From positions 1 through 28,714 of the IMG/VR virus record IMGVR_UViG_3300036857_000183: a stretch of DNA of 28,714 nucleotides; one strand, given 5' to 3'. Source of the DNA: a virus. Below are positions 1 to 6,479 of this stretch, piece by piece; position 1 is the first letter of the stretch; every line of letters starts with the position of its first letter. Made by a program: the position numbers and the translations under genes. Below the pieces are notes generated by a model. It ran no database searches and was not told the DNA's origin. It was given only the letters and a program-made list of their open reading frames with translations.

Positions 1-2
1 TC

Positions 3-350
3 CTCGCGTTGGTCATGGCGGCTCCGGCCGTCGCGGCGACTCCGCGAGAGCGGGCTCTGACCAAGCAAGTCCGTCAACTCAAGGCGGCCAACGCGAAGCT
101 CACGCGGGAGCGCAACAGCGCCCGGGCGAGCCTCGCCTCCTGCCAAGGCGGTGTCCCCTCGGCCATCGCCACCATGACGCCAGAGCAATTGAGCCGCGAT
201 GTCCTGCCGGTGGCCAAGGCCCGGTTTGACGCCTACCCCGGCTCCATCGCTCTCGGATGGAGCGCCTACACCTTGGACTCGCACACGGTGAGCACGGGCT
301 CTTACGAGTCGTGGACTTGGACCTTCGATTTCACCCGGTGGCTCTCATGA
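3..350 (+). CDS. Secreted coiled-coil protein, 5' end outside window
   Basis: The frame is open to the left edge. The first residues (LALVMAAPAVAA) look like the hydrophobic core and AxA cleavage site of a signal peptide, so the true start lies before the window. After cleavage there is a charged heptad-like coiled coil (from about TKQVRQLKAANAKL to the single Cys of SCQGG) and then a C-terminal part rich in Trp, Tyr and Phe that ends WTWTFDFTRWLS. No known family is recognised. Its stop overlaps the integrase start by four bases (ATGA), so the two are one transcription and translation unit. A phage-encoded surface or periplasmic protein made by the lysogen (for example superinfection exclusion) is an inference from location only; a truncated host gene is the alternative. 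An in-frame TTG (9) and ATG (15) exist but would cut the signal peptide. Confidence 0.6.
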   Translation, partial: LALVMAAPAVAATPRERALTKQVRQLKAANAKLTRERNSARASLASCQGGVPSAIATMTPEQLSRDVLPVAKARFDAYPGSIALGWSAYTLDSHTVSTGSYESWTWTFDFTRWLS

Positions 351-1837
351 GCCGCCTCCAGGGCAAGACGATTGACCTACTCGTCCGCGTCTCACGCATG
401 GGCGAGCGGGTGGAGTCGGCCGAGTCCACCATCACCGTGGATGACCAGGACGGCGCCATGCGGCAGGCAATCCACGCGGGCGGCGGCCGAGTTGGTCAGT
501 CCTTCAAGATGCTCGATCAGTCCGGGTTCACGATCCACACCTCTCCCGTCTACGAGGCCATCCTTGACCGGGTGCGATCCGGCAAGTCCGATGGCGTGGC
601 CGTGGCCTACGCCGACCGCCTCTCCCGAAACTGGCGGGCGGTCGGTCGCTTCTACGATGCCTTGGAGGAGGCCGGTGGCGAGCTCCTCATTGCCGGGATG
701 CCCGGCGTGGACTACCGCTCGGCCGATGGGCGCCTCATCCTCGGGATGATGCACGTGGCCGGGGAGACGCTCTCGCTCACGGCCAAGGCCCGAGGCAATC
801 GCATTGCCGATGAGGTCGTGGAGCGAGGCGTCCCCAACCGCGTCCCTTATGGCTACCGCCGTAATGCGTGGGCGGGTGAGAAAGAGCGCGAGGACTTGCA
901 CCCGAAGGCTCTCGTCCCGGACCCGAGCGCGGCGCCGGTCGTGGCGCGGGTCTTTTCGCTCCGCTCGGACGGCCACTCCTACGAGGAGATTTGCCGGACG
1001 CTCACGGGCGAAGGCATCCCTGCCCCGGGCGGTGGAGTGTGGGTGCAGTCCTCGATCCGACAAACGCTCCGCAATCGGGCCTACCTCGGAGAGGTCACGC
1101 TCGGCGGACGGGTCAAGCGGCAGGCTCATGAGCCTCTCGTCTCGCTCGCCCTCTTCAACCGCGTCCAGTCCTCGCGCAAGGTCAAGCGAACGGGGCGGAT
1201 GGCGTCCGGGATCGCGGGCTCCATCCTCGTCTGCTCGGGGTGCGGCAATCCCATGCGAGTCATCGGCTCCTCCGCCGCTCCGAGCCCGGAGGACAAGCGT
1301 GGCCACGCCGGTGGCGGGCGCCGTCTCTCCTACGGGTGCCCCGGGCTCCGCTCGGGCGGGGAGTGCTCGCGCCGGGTCTACGTCACCAAGGACGTTGCCG
1401 ACGATTACGTGGAGGACTTGCTCTGCGACTTACTAGAGCAGTCGGAGGGCGTGGACATCGTGGCCTCCGCGAGGGAGCTCTCCATCGCCCGCCAGGAGGC
1501 CGCCGAGGCCAAGGCCGAGGTGGAGGCTTTCCTCTCCCTGCAATCGGCCCTTGACCCGGAGGACTTCACGAGCGGCTACCGGATGAGGAAGGACCGGGCG
1601 GCCGAGGCGGAGGCTCGTGAGGAGGCTCTGCTCTCCGAGGCGGCCGAGGCGGACGGCCTGCCCACCTCGGGCTCGGCTTATGAGGCTCTCGACTTTGAGG
1701 CCCGCCGCCGAGTGGCCCGTACCGTCATTGACTCAATCGTGGTTTCCCCGCCGCTCTCGCGGGCTCGGGGCGCGGACATCACGGAGCGATTCTCGGTCCG
1801 CTTCCACGGCGCCGGGGAGGTGATGAGCACCGCGTAG
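347..1837 (+). CDS. int: Large serine recombinase (phage integrase)
   Basis: A 496-residue site-specific recombinase that inserts and excises phage DNA through a 5'-phosphoserine link. The N-terminal resolvase/invertase domain has the catalytic Ser at residue 16 (LLVRVSRMG) and the DRLSR motif at 90-94. The Recombinase domain begins near residue 161 (GVPNRVPYGY). A zinc ribbon follows with Cys296, Cys299, Cys331 and Cys340, then a long Ala/Glu-rich coiled coil (about 370-435), as in other large serine integrases. The ATG at 347 is chosen because it overlaps the upstream stop (ATGA) and directly precedes the conserved domain; an open extension to 257 lies inside the upstream gene. It is transcribed toward the early operon. 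A serine integrase would need a separate directionality factor for excision, and none is recognisable; any of the small unknown genes nearby could be it. Confidence 0.95.
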   Translation: MSRLQGKTIDLLVRVSRMGERVESAESTITVDDQDGAMRQAIHAGGGRVGQSFKMLDQSGFTIHTSPVYEAILDRVRSGKSDGVAVAYADRLSRNWRAVGRFYDALEEAGGELLIAGMPGVDYRSADGRLILGMMHVAGETLSLTAKARGNRIADEVVERGVPNRVPYGYRRNAWAGEKEREDLHPKALVPDPSAAPVVARVFSLRSDGHSYEEICRTLTGEGIPAPGGGVWVQSSIRQTLRNRAYLGEVTLGGRVKRQAHEPLVSLALFNRVQSSRKVKRTGRMASGIAGSILVCSGCGNPMRVIGSSAAPSPEDKRGHAGGGRRLSYGCPGLRSGGECSRRVYVTKDVADDYVEDLLCDLLEQSEGVDIVASARELSIARQEAAEAKAEVEAFLSLQSALDPEDFTSGYRMRKDRAAEAEAREEALLSEAAEADGLPTSGSAYEALDFEARRRVARTVIDSIVVSPPLSRARGADITERFSVRFHGAGEVMSTA

Positions 1838-1960
1838 CCTCCTGCCCGCCACGTGGGGGACTACCTCATAGCCCGGGTTGGTTGCCGAAAGCTCCTCGGC
1901 CACCGCCCGGGCTACGTGCTTGAGGACATCGGGTGGGAACACTCGACGGACCCTAGCCAT
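1733..1960 (-). CDS. Hypothetical protein, last gene of early operon
   Basis: A 75-residue predicted protein. Its ATG overlaps the stop of the upstream gene (ATGGCTAG), which fits the coupling used along this operon and is the main reason to believe the start. The N-terminal 45 residues look protein-like (ARVRRVFPPDVLKHVARAV, then VVPHVAGRRL). The C-terminal part is Arg-rich and lies antisense to the last 105 bases of the integrase gene, so it may be fortuitous. The middle of the gene coincides with a 46-bp imperfect palindrome. No family recognised. Confidence 0.45.
   Translation of the reverse strand: MARVRRVFPPDVLKHVARAVAEELSATNPGYEVVPHVAGRRLRGAHHLPGAVEADRESLRDVRAPSPRERRGNHD
1869..1914. 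other. 46-bp imperfect palindrome behind the integrase
   Basis: The outer arms are nine bases each (TAGCCCGGG at 1869-1877 and CCCGGGCTA at 1906-1914). Inside them GGT pairs with ACC and GCCGA (1884-1888) pairs with TCGGC (1896-1900) around a 7-base loop. That gives 17 paired bases with one mismatch and one bulge. It sits between the convergent integrase and early operon. It could be a bidirectional terminator without a U-tract, or a recombinase site, since serine-integrase att sites are imperfect palindromes of about this size. Its function is inferred, not shown. Confidence 0.5.
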
Positions 1961-2243
1961 CGCCACGCTCCGCGAGTGCCTGCCGCAGATAGAGGGCAAG
2001 GTCAAGCGCCTCCTCGTAGGCGTCCTGCAACGCATCGCGGCCGTTATGCGCCGCGAGCCGCTCCCCGTACTGCCTCACCCCGAGCCCGATTCGCCGCTCG
2101 ATGTCCGCGTGAACGAGAGCGGCCACGTCCCGAACGGTCCAGTTCCACCATCCACAAGCGGAGCACTTCCACCCGCGCCCCTTGCCGCTCACCGTCTCGA
2201 TGGGAGCACTCCGTCCCGAGTGGCACTTCTCGCATCGAGTCAC
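1953..2243 (-). CDS. Zinc-ribbon protein with helical MazG-like segment
   Basis: A 96-residue protein. The N-terminus carries two Cys pairs (TRCEKCHSG and KCSACGWWN, about residues 4-32), a zinc ribbon. The C-terminal half is helical and contains GRDALQDAYEEALDLALYLR, a pattern of paired acidic residues that resembles the small EExxD helices of all-alpha NTP pyrophosphatase (MazG-like) phage proteins. That resemblance is by eye and weak. The GTG start is chosen because it overlaps the upstream stop (GTGA). If the MazG likeness holds, a role in clearing unwanted nucleotides during phage replication would fit. Confidence 0.65.
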   Translation of the reverse strand: MTRCEKCHSGRSAPIETVSGKGRGWKCSACGWWNWTVRDVAALVHADIERRIGLGVRQYGERLAAHNGRDALQDAYEEALDLALYLRQALAERGDG

Positions 2244-2470
2244 GGGCGCCACTCCTCCCCGAGCGGTCCGCAACCGTAACGCTCTAGCACCTCGATCACC
2301 CGCCGGGCGGGCACCGAGCCCGGCCCGATATGCACGACCACTCCCTCCACGTCTCGGTCTCCGGGGCGGAGTGGATTGCCCTCCATGAGCACCCGGTCTC
2401 CAAGCCGGACGGTCTCCGGCGCCCACGCCGGAAAGGCGAGCTCGGCGCCGACTTGCACCACCACTCTCAT
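2240..2470 (-). CDS. Hypothetical small beta-rich protein
   Basis: A 76-residue protein starting MRVVVQVGAELAFP, with a motif like RLGDRVLMEGNPLRPGD followed by VEGVVVHIG, suggestive of a small SH3-like or KOW-like barrel. That fold guess rests only on the alternation of hydrophobic residues and the GDRV turn. The ATG at 2470 has a GTG one codon upstream, and either could be used; a GAGGAG sits somewhat far (about 13 bases) before it. It is coupled to the next gene by a GTGA overlap. Confidence 0.6.
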   Translation of the reverse strand: MRVVVQVGAELAFPAWAPETVRLGDRVLMEGNPLRPGDRDVEGVVVHIGPGSVPARRVIEVLERYGCGPLGEEWRP

Positions 2471-2492
2471 CACCGGCGGGGCTCCTCGCCGG

Positions 2493-2567
2493 TCAATCGC
2501 GTAGCACCAACCAAAGGACGAACGCGGCAAACGCGAGCGATGCCACGTAGATGACGGCCCCGGCCAC
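2493..2567 (-). CDS. 24-residue single-span membrane peptide
   Basis: A very short reading frame that starts with GTG two codons after the stop of the upstream gene and reads MAGAVIYVASLAFAAFVLWL followed by VLRD. Almost the whole peptide is one membrane span with a charged C-terminal tail. It fills an otherwise empty gap of about 100 bases in a tightly packed operon. The other frames here give only Arg-rich shadows. It follows the Rpf-like gene by one gene and is one of several holin candidates. The tiny size keeps confidence modest. Confidence 0.45.
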   Translation of the reverse strand: MAGAVIYVASLAFAAFVLWLVLRD

Positions 2568-2570
2568 GTC

Positions 2571-2828
2571 TCACCACGCCTCGCATTGAAAGCGCGAAGC
2601 CATCACTTCCGGCAGGGCGGAGCGGCGGCCGTCCACCGCTCCGCCTCCGGCACCAACGGCACACGGGTACGGCCTCGCCTGGAGTGCCACCATCGGCTCG
2701 GCCTCGCTCAAGCGGATTGAGTAGAGCCCGTTACGACCGGCTCCCCCCGGTCCATGCCGTTGGAATCTCACACCGCTCATAGCCCTCGCGCCTCGGCTCA
2801 CGCGAAGCGGCTCCACGCGGTAGCTCAT
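2571..2828 (-). CDS. Hypothetical protein downstream of the transglycosylase
   Basis: An 85-residue protein beginning MSYRVEPLRVSRGARAMSGV; the ATG overlaps the preceding stop (ATGA). It is basic in its first half and has no recognisable domain, signal peptide or membrane span. Translational coupling to the Rpf-like gene is the best sign that it is real. The C-terminus reads MASRFQCEAW. A longer frame extends upstream to 3029 but would lie inside the transglycosylase gene. Confidence 0.55.
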   Translation of the reverse strand: MSYRVEPLRVSRGARAMSGVRFQRHGPGGAGRNGLYSIRLSEAEPMVALQARPYPCAVGAGGGAVDGRRSALPEVMASRFQCEAW

Positions 2829-3376
2829 ACCCCGCACCGCCTCCGCGAGACCGGCCACGGCCCGAAGCCCCGCCCATCGAGCACGGCCGTGAGCCCCACC
2901 GCCACTTGCACGAACGGCGGCCACCGCTCGGCCGTCCCGAGCTCCCGGTAGTACGTCCGCCCATAGGCCCGCTGGAAGTCGCGGTCCATCTGCAAGCCGC
3001 CGAAGTAGGGAGCGCCCGGGTCGCTCCACGCTCCCTCAAAGCGGTGGATGCAGAGCAGCGCCCGCACCTCCCCGCTTGAGCCCGGCATCCGCACTCGCTC
3101 GCGGAGGCTTGCCCGGATTGCTCGGAGGGCATGATGCAGACGGCGCCCGCGCCGGGCCTGGGTGGCGAGCTCGGCGCGGGCCTCTCCAAGCTCGGTCTCC
3201 AAGTCCTCGGCGTAGAGCCCCCACTCCTCGGCGGTACGTCCGTGCCACGTCCCGGGCGGGTCCTCCCCCCGGGCGGTGGTCGTGACCACGAGCAGCACGA
3301 GCACAACGAGGAAGAGCGAGAGCGCGAGCAGCACGGCCACTCTTCGGTCCTTGCGGGATTCGCGCTCACGGCTCAC
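2825..3376 (-). CDS. Membrane-anchored Rpf/lysozyme-like transglycosylase
   Basis: A 183-residue type II membrane protein. A short basic N-terminus is followed by one strong membrane span (about residues 13-31), a coiled-coil stalk (50-90), and a C-terminal domain of the Rpf-like/transglycosylase type. In that domain I see CIHRFEGAW (109-117; Glu114 is the likely catalytic acid), PYFGGLQMD (123-131), FQRAYG and GRGFGPWPVSRRRCG near the end; Cys109 and Cys181 could form a disulfide. Such domains cleave the glycan strand of peptidoglycan outside the membrane. The GTG start overlaps the replication gene stop (GTGA). Sitting among replication genes rather than with the endolysin is odd; it may be a moron that alters the lysogen's wall, or an auxiliary lysis enzyme. 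Confidence 0.8.
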   Translation of the reverse strand: MSRERESRKDRRVAVLLALSLFLVVLVLLVVTTTARGEDPPGTWHGRTAEEWGLYAEDLETELGEARAELATQARRGRRLHHALRAIRASLRERVRMPGSSGEVRALLCIHRFEGAWSDPGAPYFGGLQMDRDFQRAYGRTYYRELGTAERWPPFVQVAVGLTAVLDGRGFGPWPVSRRRCGV

Positions 3377-3981
3377 GCTCGGAGCACCTCCGCGAGTCCC
3401 TCTAGCTCGTGGAGCTCCTCGGCCGAGAGCCCGGGGAATTCCTCGCGGAGCACTCGGCGGAGCGAGTCCGGCGGCACCTCTTGGGCGCCGACGTTCTCTA
3501 GCCACGCGATGGCTTGCCGGTGTAGGGGCGAAGGGCGCCGCCCGTTGTCCCGGGCTTTCGATCTTTCAACAGGGCTAGCCCCCTCATCTCTATGAGGGGG
3601 TAAGGGGGAGTCTTTCTCTCTCTCTTTCTCTCCCTCTCCCTCTGGGCTAGCGCCTTGATAGCGGAGTGCTAGCGGCTTGCTAGCAACAAACTGGATGAAT
3701 CCAGCATCACTAAGCCGTTTGAGTTGACCCTCAAGATGTCTTGACCCAAACTTGCGCCGGACTTGCGACTGTCTTGCTCCTGCATTGGAGCGGGCATGGA
3801 GCATCCATAGACTGACCAAGAGACCGCGTTCAGAAAGGCTCAGAGCGTCCCACTCCGGGTCATTTTCAAGCCGGGTGTAGAGCTTTATCCACACCGGGTC
3901 CCGGTCTCGGTAATGCTGGAATTCCTGCCACCGAGGAATCACGAGCCACCGATCCCGCTCGGTCTTGCGGCGCCGTGTCAT
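3373..3981 (-). CDS. Phage replication protein, DnaD/replisome-organiser type
   Basis: A 202-residue protein. The first 100 residues form the conserved N-terminal winged-helix region of phage replisome organisers (WLVIPRWQEFQHYRDRDP, VWIKLYTRL, LSLSERGLLVSLWML, then LKRLSDAGFI). The middle (110-150) is a low-complexity charged linker, and the C-terminus (152-202) has short helices that may load the host helicase. The ATG overlaps the upstream stop (ATGA). Base composition is clearly lower in GC than its neighbours (hand count about 52-55% in 3661-3780), consistent with separate acquisition or with an origin inside the gene. As in other phages, it probably binds its own coding region to start replication; that part is inference. 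Confidence 0.8.
   Translation of the reverse strand: MTRRRKTERDRWLVIPRWQEFQHYRDRDPVWIKLYTRLENDPEWDALSLSERGLLVSLWMLHARSNAGARQSQVRRKFGSRHLEGQLKRLSDAGFIQFVASKPLALRYQGASPEGEGEKEREKDSPLPPHRDEGASPVERSKARDNGRRPSPLHRQAIAWLENVGAQEVPPDSLRRVLREEFPGLSAEELHELEGLAEVLRA
3574..3893. other. Candidate phage replication origin inside the replication gene
   Basis: Within the replication gene are a perfect DnaA box (TTATCCACA at 3885-3893), four copies of the palindrome GCTAGC (3574, 3646, 3668 and 3679), an uninterrupted pyrimidine run on the plus strand at 3611-3643, and a perfect 9-base hairpin (CCCCCTCAT at 3579-3587, ATGAGGGGG at 3592-3600). GC drops locally. Iteron-like repeats plus a DnaA box and a strand-biased tract inside the initiator gene is the arrangement of lambda-type origins. 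Activity is inferred. Confidence 0.5.
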
Positions 3982-4199
3982 AGGAGCCCCACTTGGGCGG
4001 TGCTCACGCCGGACTTGAGCCGGTCGATGCACGTGGAGCAAGCCCACTCGTGCTTGAGCTCGCGGAGCGAGATGTCCGAGCCTCCGCGTCCTCCGCCTGG
4101 GCGCCGGAGACCGTGCCGCTCCCACCCGGTCACGCGCCGGTAGGTGCTCGGGGAAGCCGGGTCGAGCTCGCGCCCGCAGAAGTGGCAGTCCACCGTCAT
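3978..4199 (-). CDS. Small zinc-finger protein
   Basis: A 73-residue protein with two widely spaced Cys pairs, CHFCGREL near the N-terminus (about residues 5-8) and WACSTCIDRL near residues 52-57, typical of a zinc-binding fold closed by distant CxxC knuckles. Between them is an Arg/Gly-rich loop. ATG start coupled to the methyltransferase stop (ATGA) and coupled in turn to the replication gene. It probably binds nucleic acid or the neighbouring protein; no named family. Confidence 0.65.
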   Translation of the reverse strand: MTVDCHFCGRELDPASPSTYRRVTGWERHGLRRPGGGRGGSDISLRELKHEWACSTCIDRLKSGVSTAQVGLL

Positions 4200-5263
4200 G
4201 GCGCCGCCAGGAGCGAGAGTTGGGAGAGCCGCTCGGCCGTCATCGCGCAGTAGGCGGCCGACACTTCGATGAGGACCGCCCGGCGCCCGAGTGCGCGGGC
4301 CGACCATCCGGTAGTGCCGGTTCCGGCGAAGGGATCGAGGACGATGCCGCCCTCGGGGCAACCGGCGCGGATGCACCGGGAGGCGAGCTCGGGCGGAAAG
4401 ACCGCAAAGTGAGCGCCGGGGAAGGGCTTGGCCGGTATCTCCCACACGGAGCGGACGTTGCGCCCCTCGGGGTGCGGCCACCGCTCTCCATCTCGATGTT
4501 GAAGGGAGCCGGACTGGCCGAGCACGGTGGTCTTACGGCGGCCGTCTGCTCCTCGCGGCGCCTCGCCTTCGGAACCGTCCAAGGTCTCGGCTTGCACGGT
4601 GAAGCGGGAGCGGTGGGTGCCGCCTTGCGGTCCGTTCTCCACTCCGGCCTCTTCGCGGGCTCGCCCGAGCGGTTGCTCCTCGGTGGGCGTGAGCCGCTGT
4701 TGGGCTCGGGCCACGTAGGGCTCCCGGACCGCCTCTTGGTCAAAGTGGTAGCTCGGTGCCCGCGTCAGGAGAAAGACGTACTCGTGGGCGTTCGTCGGCC
4801 GGTCCTCGGCGGACTCGGGCATGGTGTTGGGCTTGCTCCAAATCACATCGGCTCGGAGCCACCACCCGTCCGCCTGGAGGGCGAGGGCGACCCGCCAAGG
4901 GATGCCCACGAGGTCTTTTCGCTTGAGCCCGGCGGGGATGGGCACTGGCCCGGCTCGGCGCGGGGAGGTGCCGCCGGTGACCTTGCCGCTTCCGGCGTAG
5001 GTGTCTCCGAGTACGAGCCAAGCGGTGCCGTCTCGGCGGAGCACCGGGCGTAACTCGCGGAACACCTCTACAAGCGCGTAGGCGTAGGCGTCCGGGCTCG
5101 CCTCGTGCCCGAGTTGGCCGGGCACCCCGTAGTCTCGGAGCCGCCAGTAGGGCGGGGAGGTGACCACGCAATGGACGGACTCCTCCGCGAGCTCCGGGAG
5201 CACGTGGCGGCAATCTCCGTGGTAGAGCGTCACGTCCGGGTCTTGGAGGTAGGGCGCCCTCAC
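4196..5263 (-). CDS. DNA (N4-cytosine/N6-adenine) methyltransferase, beta class
   Basis: A 355-residue DNA_methylase (N6_N4_Mtase) family protein. Motif IV is TSPPYW (35-40). The SAM-binding motif I, DPFAGTGTT, is near residues 310-318, and the target-recognition region lies between, so the order IV-TRD-I marks the beta class. The early motif VTLYHGDCRHVL is also typical. GTG start overlapping the SLOG gene stop (GTGA). No restriction endonuclease gene is adjacent, so it is most likely a solitary phage methylase that protects phage DNA from host restriction or marks regulatory sites. A roughly 90-residue charged insertion (about 195-280) is probably the recognition domain. The modified base and target sequence cannot be read from the sequence. 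Confidence 0.9.
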   Translation of the reverse strand: MRAPYLQDPDVTLYHGDCRHVLPELAEESVHCVVTSPPYWRLRDYGVPGQLGHEASPDAYAYALVEVFRELRPVLRRDGTAWLVLGDTYAGSGKVTGGTSPRRAGPVPIPAGLKRKDLVGIPWRVALALQADGWWLRADVIWSKPNTMPESAEDRPTNAHEYVFLLTRAPSYHFDQEAVREPYVARAQQRLTPTEEQPLGRAREEAGVENGPQGGTHRSRFTVQAETLDGSEGEAPRGADGRRKTTVLGQSGSLQHRDGERWPHPEGRNVRSVWEIPAKPFPGAHFAVFPPELASRCIRAGCPEGGIVLDPFAGTGTTGWSARALGRRAVLIEVSAAYCAMTAERLSQLSLLAAP

Positions 5264-5604
5264 GTGGTGAACACCTCCACGGGGATGCCTCTCCGGCGGG
5301 CCTCTTCGATGGTGTGCTCGGTGCCGGTGGAGCGGCCGTCCCAAAACGCAATCACGAGCTCGGGCTCTTGGTCCAGCAATTTGAGGTTGCGGAGCACTCC
5401 TGCCCGGCGACCGTGAAGCGGCCAGTCCGGCACCTCCGAGCGTTCGGGGATGCCGAGCGAGCGAGCGAGTCCGGCGGCCATTTGGTCCGCGCCTCGGGCT
5501 CCGCCGTGGATGATTTCGACTCCGAGCGGGAGCCGCAGGAGCCGCCGCCGGATGATTTCCGGGTAGGCCCAATCCCGCGAGCCGCATACGAGTACGAGCT
5601 TCAC
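5260..5604 (-). CDS. SLOG-family protein (DUF2493-like)
   Basis: A 114-residue Rossmann-like protein of the SLOG superfamily, DUF2493/YspA-type. Visible motifs are LVCGSRDW at the N-terminus, HGGARGADQMAA (about 33-44) that would bind a nucleotide phosphate, and ELVIAFWDGRSTGTEHTIEE with the final strand IPVEVF. Family members are thought to bind nucleotides or nucleotide-derived ligands and are common in phages, plasmids and conflict systems; the exact reaction is unknown. The GTG start overlaps the previous stop (GTGA), and the stop overlaps the methyltransferase start, so SLOG, methylase and zinc-finger proteins are made together. Confidence 0.85.
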   Translation of the reverse strand: MKLVLVCGSRDWAYPEIIRRRLLRLPLGVEIIHGGARGADQMAAGLARSLGIPERSEVPDWPLHGRRAGVLRNLKLLDQEPELVIAFWDGRSTGTEHTIEEARRRGIPVEVFTT

Positions 5605-5891
5605 TCCTCCTCCTCGCGTACCGGCTCGGTGAAGTCTCTGAGCTCGCGGCCGAGGGCTTGAATCACCCACCGGGGAAGGTCCATCGAGCCGCTCCCGTTG
5701 CCGTTGCACAAGGTGAGCCAACGGGTGCCATCCGTCGCCTGAAACTCGGCGATGACGGCCCACACGGTGAGCACTCCCTCAGTCGGAGTCTCCTCATCGT
5801 CCCCGAAGGGCACGAGCTCGGCGATGGCGTCGGCGAGCGTCCGCCGGGCGTGGGCGAGCCGCTCGGAGTCTCCGCCGAGTTGGTGGGTCAC
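5601..5891 (-). CDS. Hypothetical protein (early operon)
   Basis: A 96-residue protein, start GTG in a GTGA overlap. The N-terminal helix (SERLAHARRTLADAIAEL) is followed by an acidic loop and a beta-rich stretch (LTVWAVIAEFQATDGTRWLT, then SGSMDLPRWVIQALGREL). The W/dG turn and the final helix resemble small phage and actinobacterial proteins of unknown function. Ends in four Glu residues. No enzymatic motif. Confidence 0.65.
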   Translation of the reverse strand: MTHQLGGDSERLAHARRTLADAIAELVPFGDDEETPTEGVLTVWAVIAEFQATDGTRWLTLCNGNGSGSMDLPRWVIQALGRELRDFTEPVREEEE

Positions 5892-5998
5892 GACCGCTCC
5901 CCGAGAAGCCGGAGCACGGAGTCAAGGTGCTCGCCCCGATCTACGGTTGCCCACGGTCCGATGGCGGAGGTGAGCCGCTCCTCTCGCGGCCCGCTCAC
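5888..5998 (-). CDS. 36-residue hypothetical protein between RusA and next gene
   Basis: A short gene reading MSGPREERLTSAIGPWATVD and then RGEHLDSVLRLLGERS. Both ends overlap their neighbours by four bases (GTGA with RusA upstream, GTGA with the gene downstream), which strongly supports translation. It fills exactly the gap between the two larger genes. Mixed charge, probably two short helices; no known family. Confidence 0.6.
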   Translation of the reverse strand: MSGPREERLTSAIGPWATVDRGEHLDSVLRLLGERS

Positions 5999-6477
5999 GG
6001 GGTGCTCCCGGGAGGGTCCGGCCGGTTGCTCTCAATCTCGGCTACGAGCACCTCCGCCCGAGGAGGCTCTCCGGGCTCGGCGTACCACTTGGTGGCCTCT
6101 TGCGAGACCACTTGGCAGTCGTCGGCCCATACGATCCCCCGTAATGCGTCCTCAAGGGCTCGGAGTAACTTGGTGGTGTCCGGCTTTGTGGTGGGTCTCT
6201 TGGGAGCGGACGCCTTGACCTTGCCCGCGTTGCGGCCGGTGCCGAGGTGACCCTTGGGCCGGGTCAAGTAGAAGCCCACGTCTAGCCGGAGCTCCCCCGC
6301 GAGGAGTGCCCGGCCGTCCATCGCTTGGGTAGCGGCGTCGGCTACTCGTCGGCGCCATTCCTTGACGGCGGGGTTGGCCTCCCGGACAAAGCGGCGCCCG
6401 CTGTTGGTCACGCCGGGCGTCTTGGAGCCGCCGGGCTCGGGCTTGCCGCGGACCACGAAAAGGACGGCCTCGGGCAT
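5995..6477 (-). CDS. rusA: RusA-like Holliday junction resolvase
   Basis: A 160-residue RusA-family endonuclease that resolves four-way junctions formed during phage recombination and replication. The signature is KPDTTKLLRALEDALRGIVW followed by ADDCQVV (residues 98-124), with Asp100, Asp110 and the Asp119-Asp120 pair as metal ligands, and a Lys (130) after the motif. The N-terminal strand LFVVRGKPEPGGSK is also typical. The ATG at 6477 lies two bases after the previous stop. It acts with the upstream exonuclease and RecT genes as a recombination module. Confidence 0.88.
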   Translation of the reverse strand: MPEAVLFVVRGKPEPGGSKTPGVTNSGRRFVREANPAVKEWRRRVADAATQAMDGRALLAGELRLDVGFYLTRPKGHLGTGRNAGKVKASAPKRPTTKPDTTKLLRALEDALRGIVWADDCQVVSQEATKWYAEPGEPPRAEVLVAEIESNRPDPPGSTP

Positions 6478-6479
6478 CG

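Noticed and set aside
392-1306. 304-codon minus-strand frame inside the integrase
   Set aside because: Opposes a gene with full serine recombinase motifs; its own sequence is His/Arg/Asp-rich without domain.
3611-3643. Pyrimidine run read as a terminator U-tract
   Set aside because: It lies within a coding region and, in the direction of transcription, is purine-rich, so it cannot be a U-tract.
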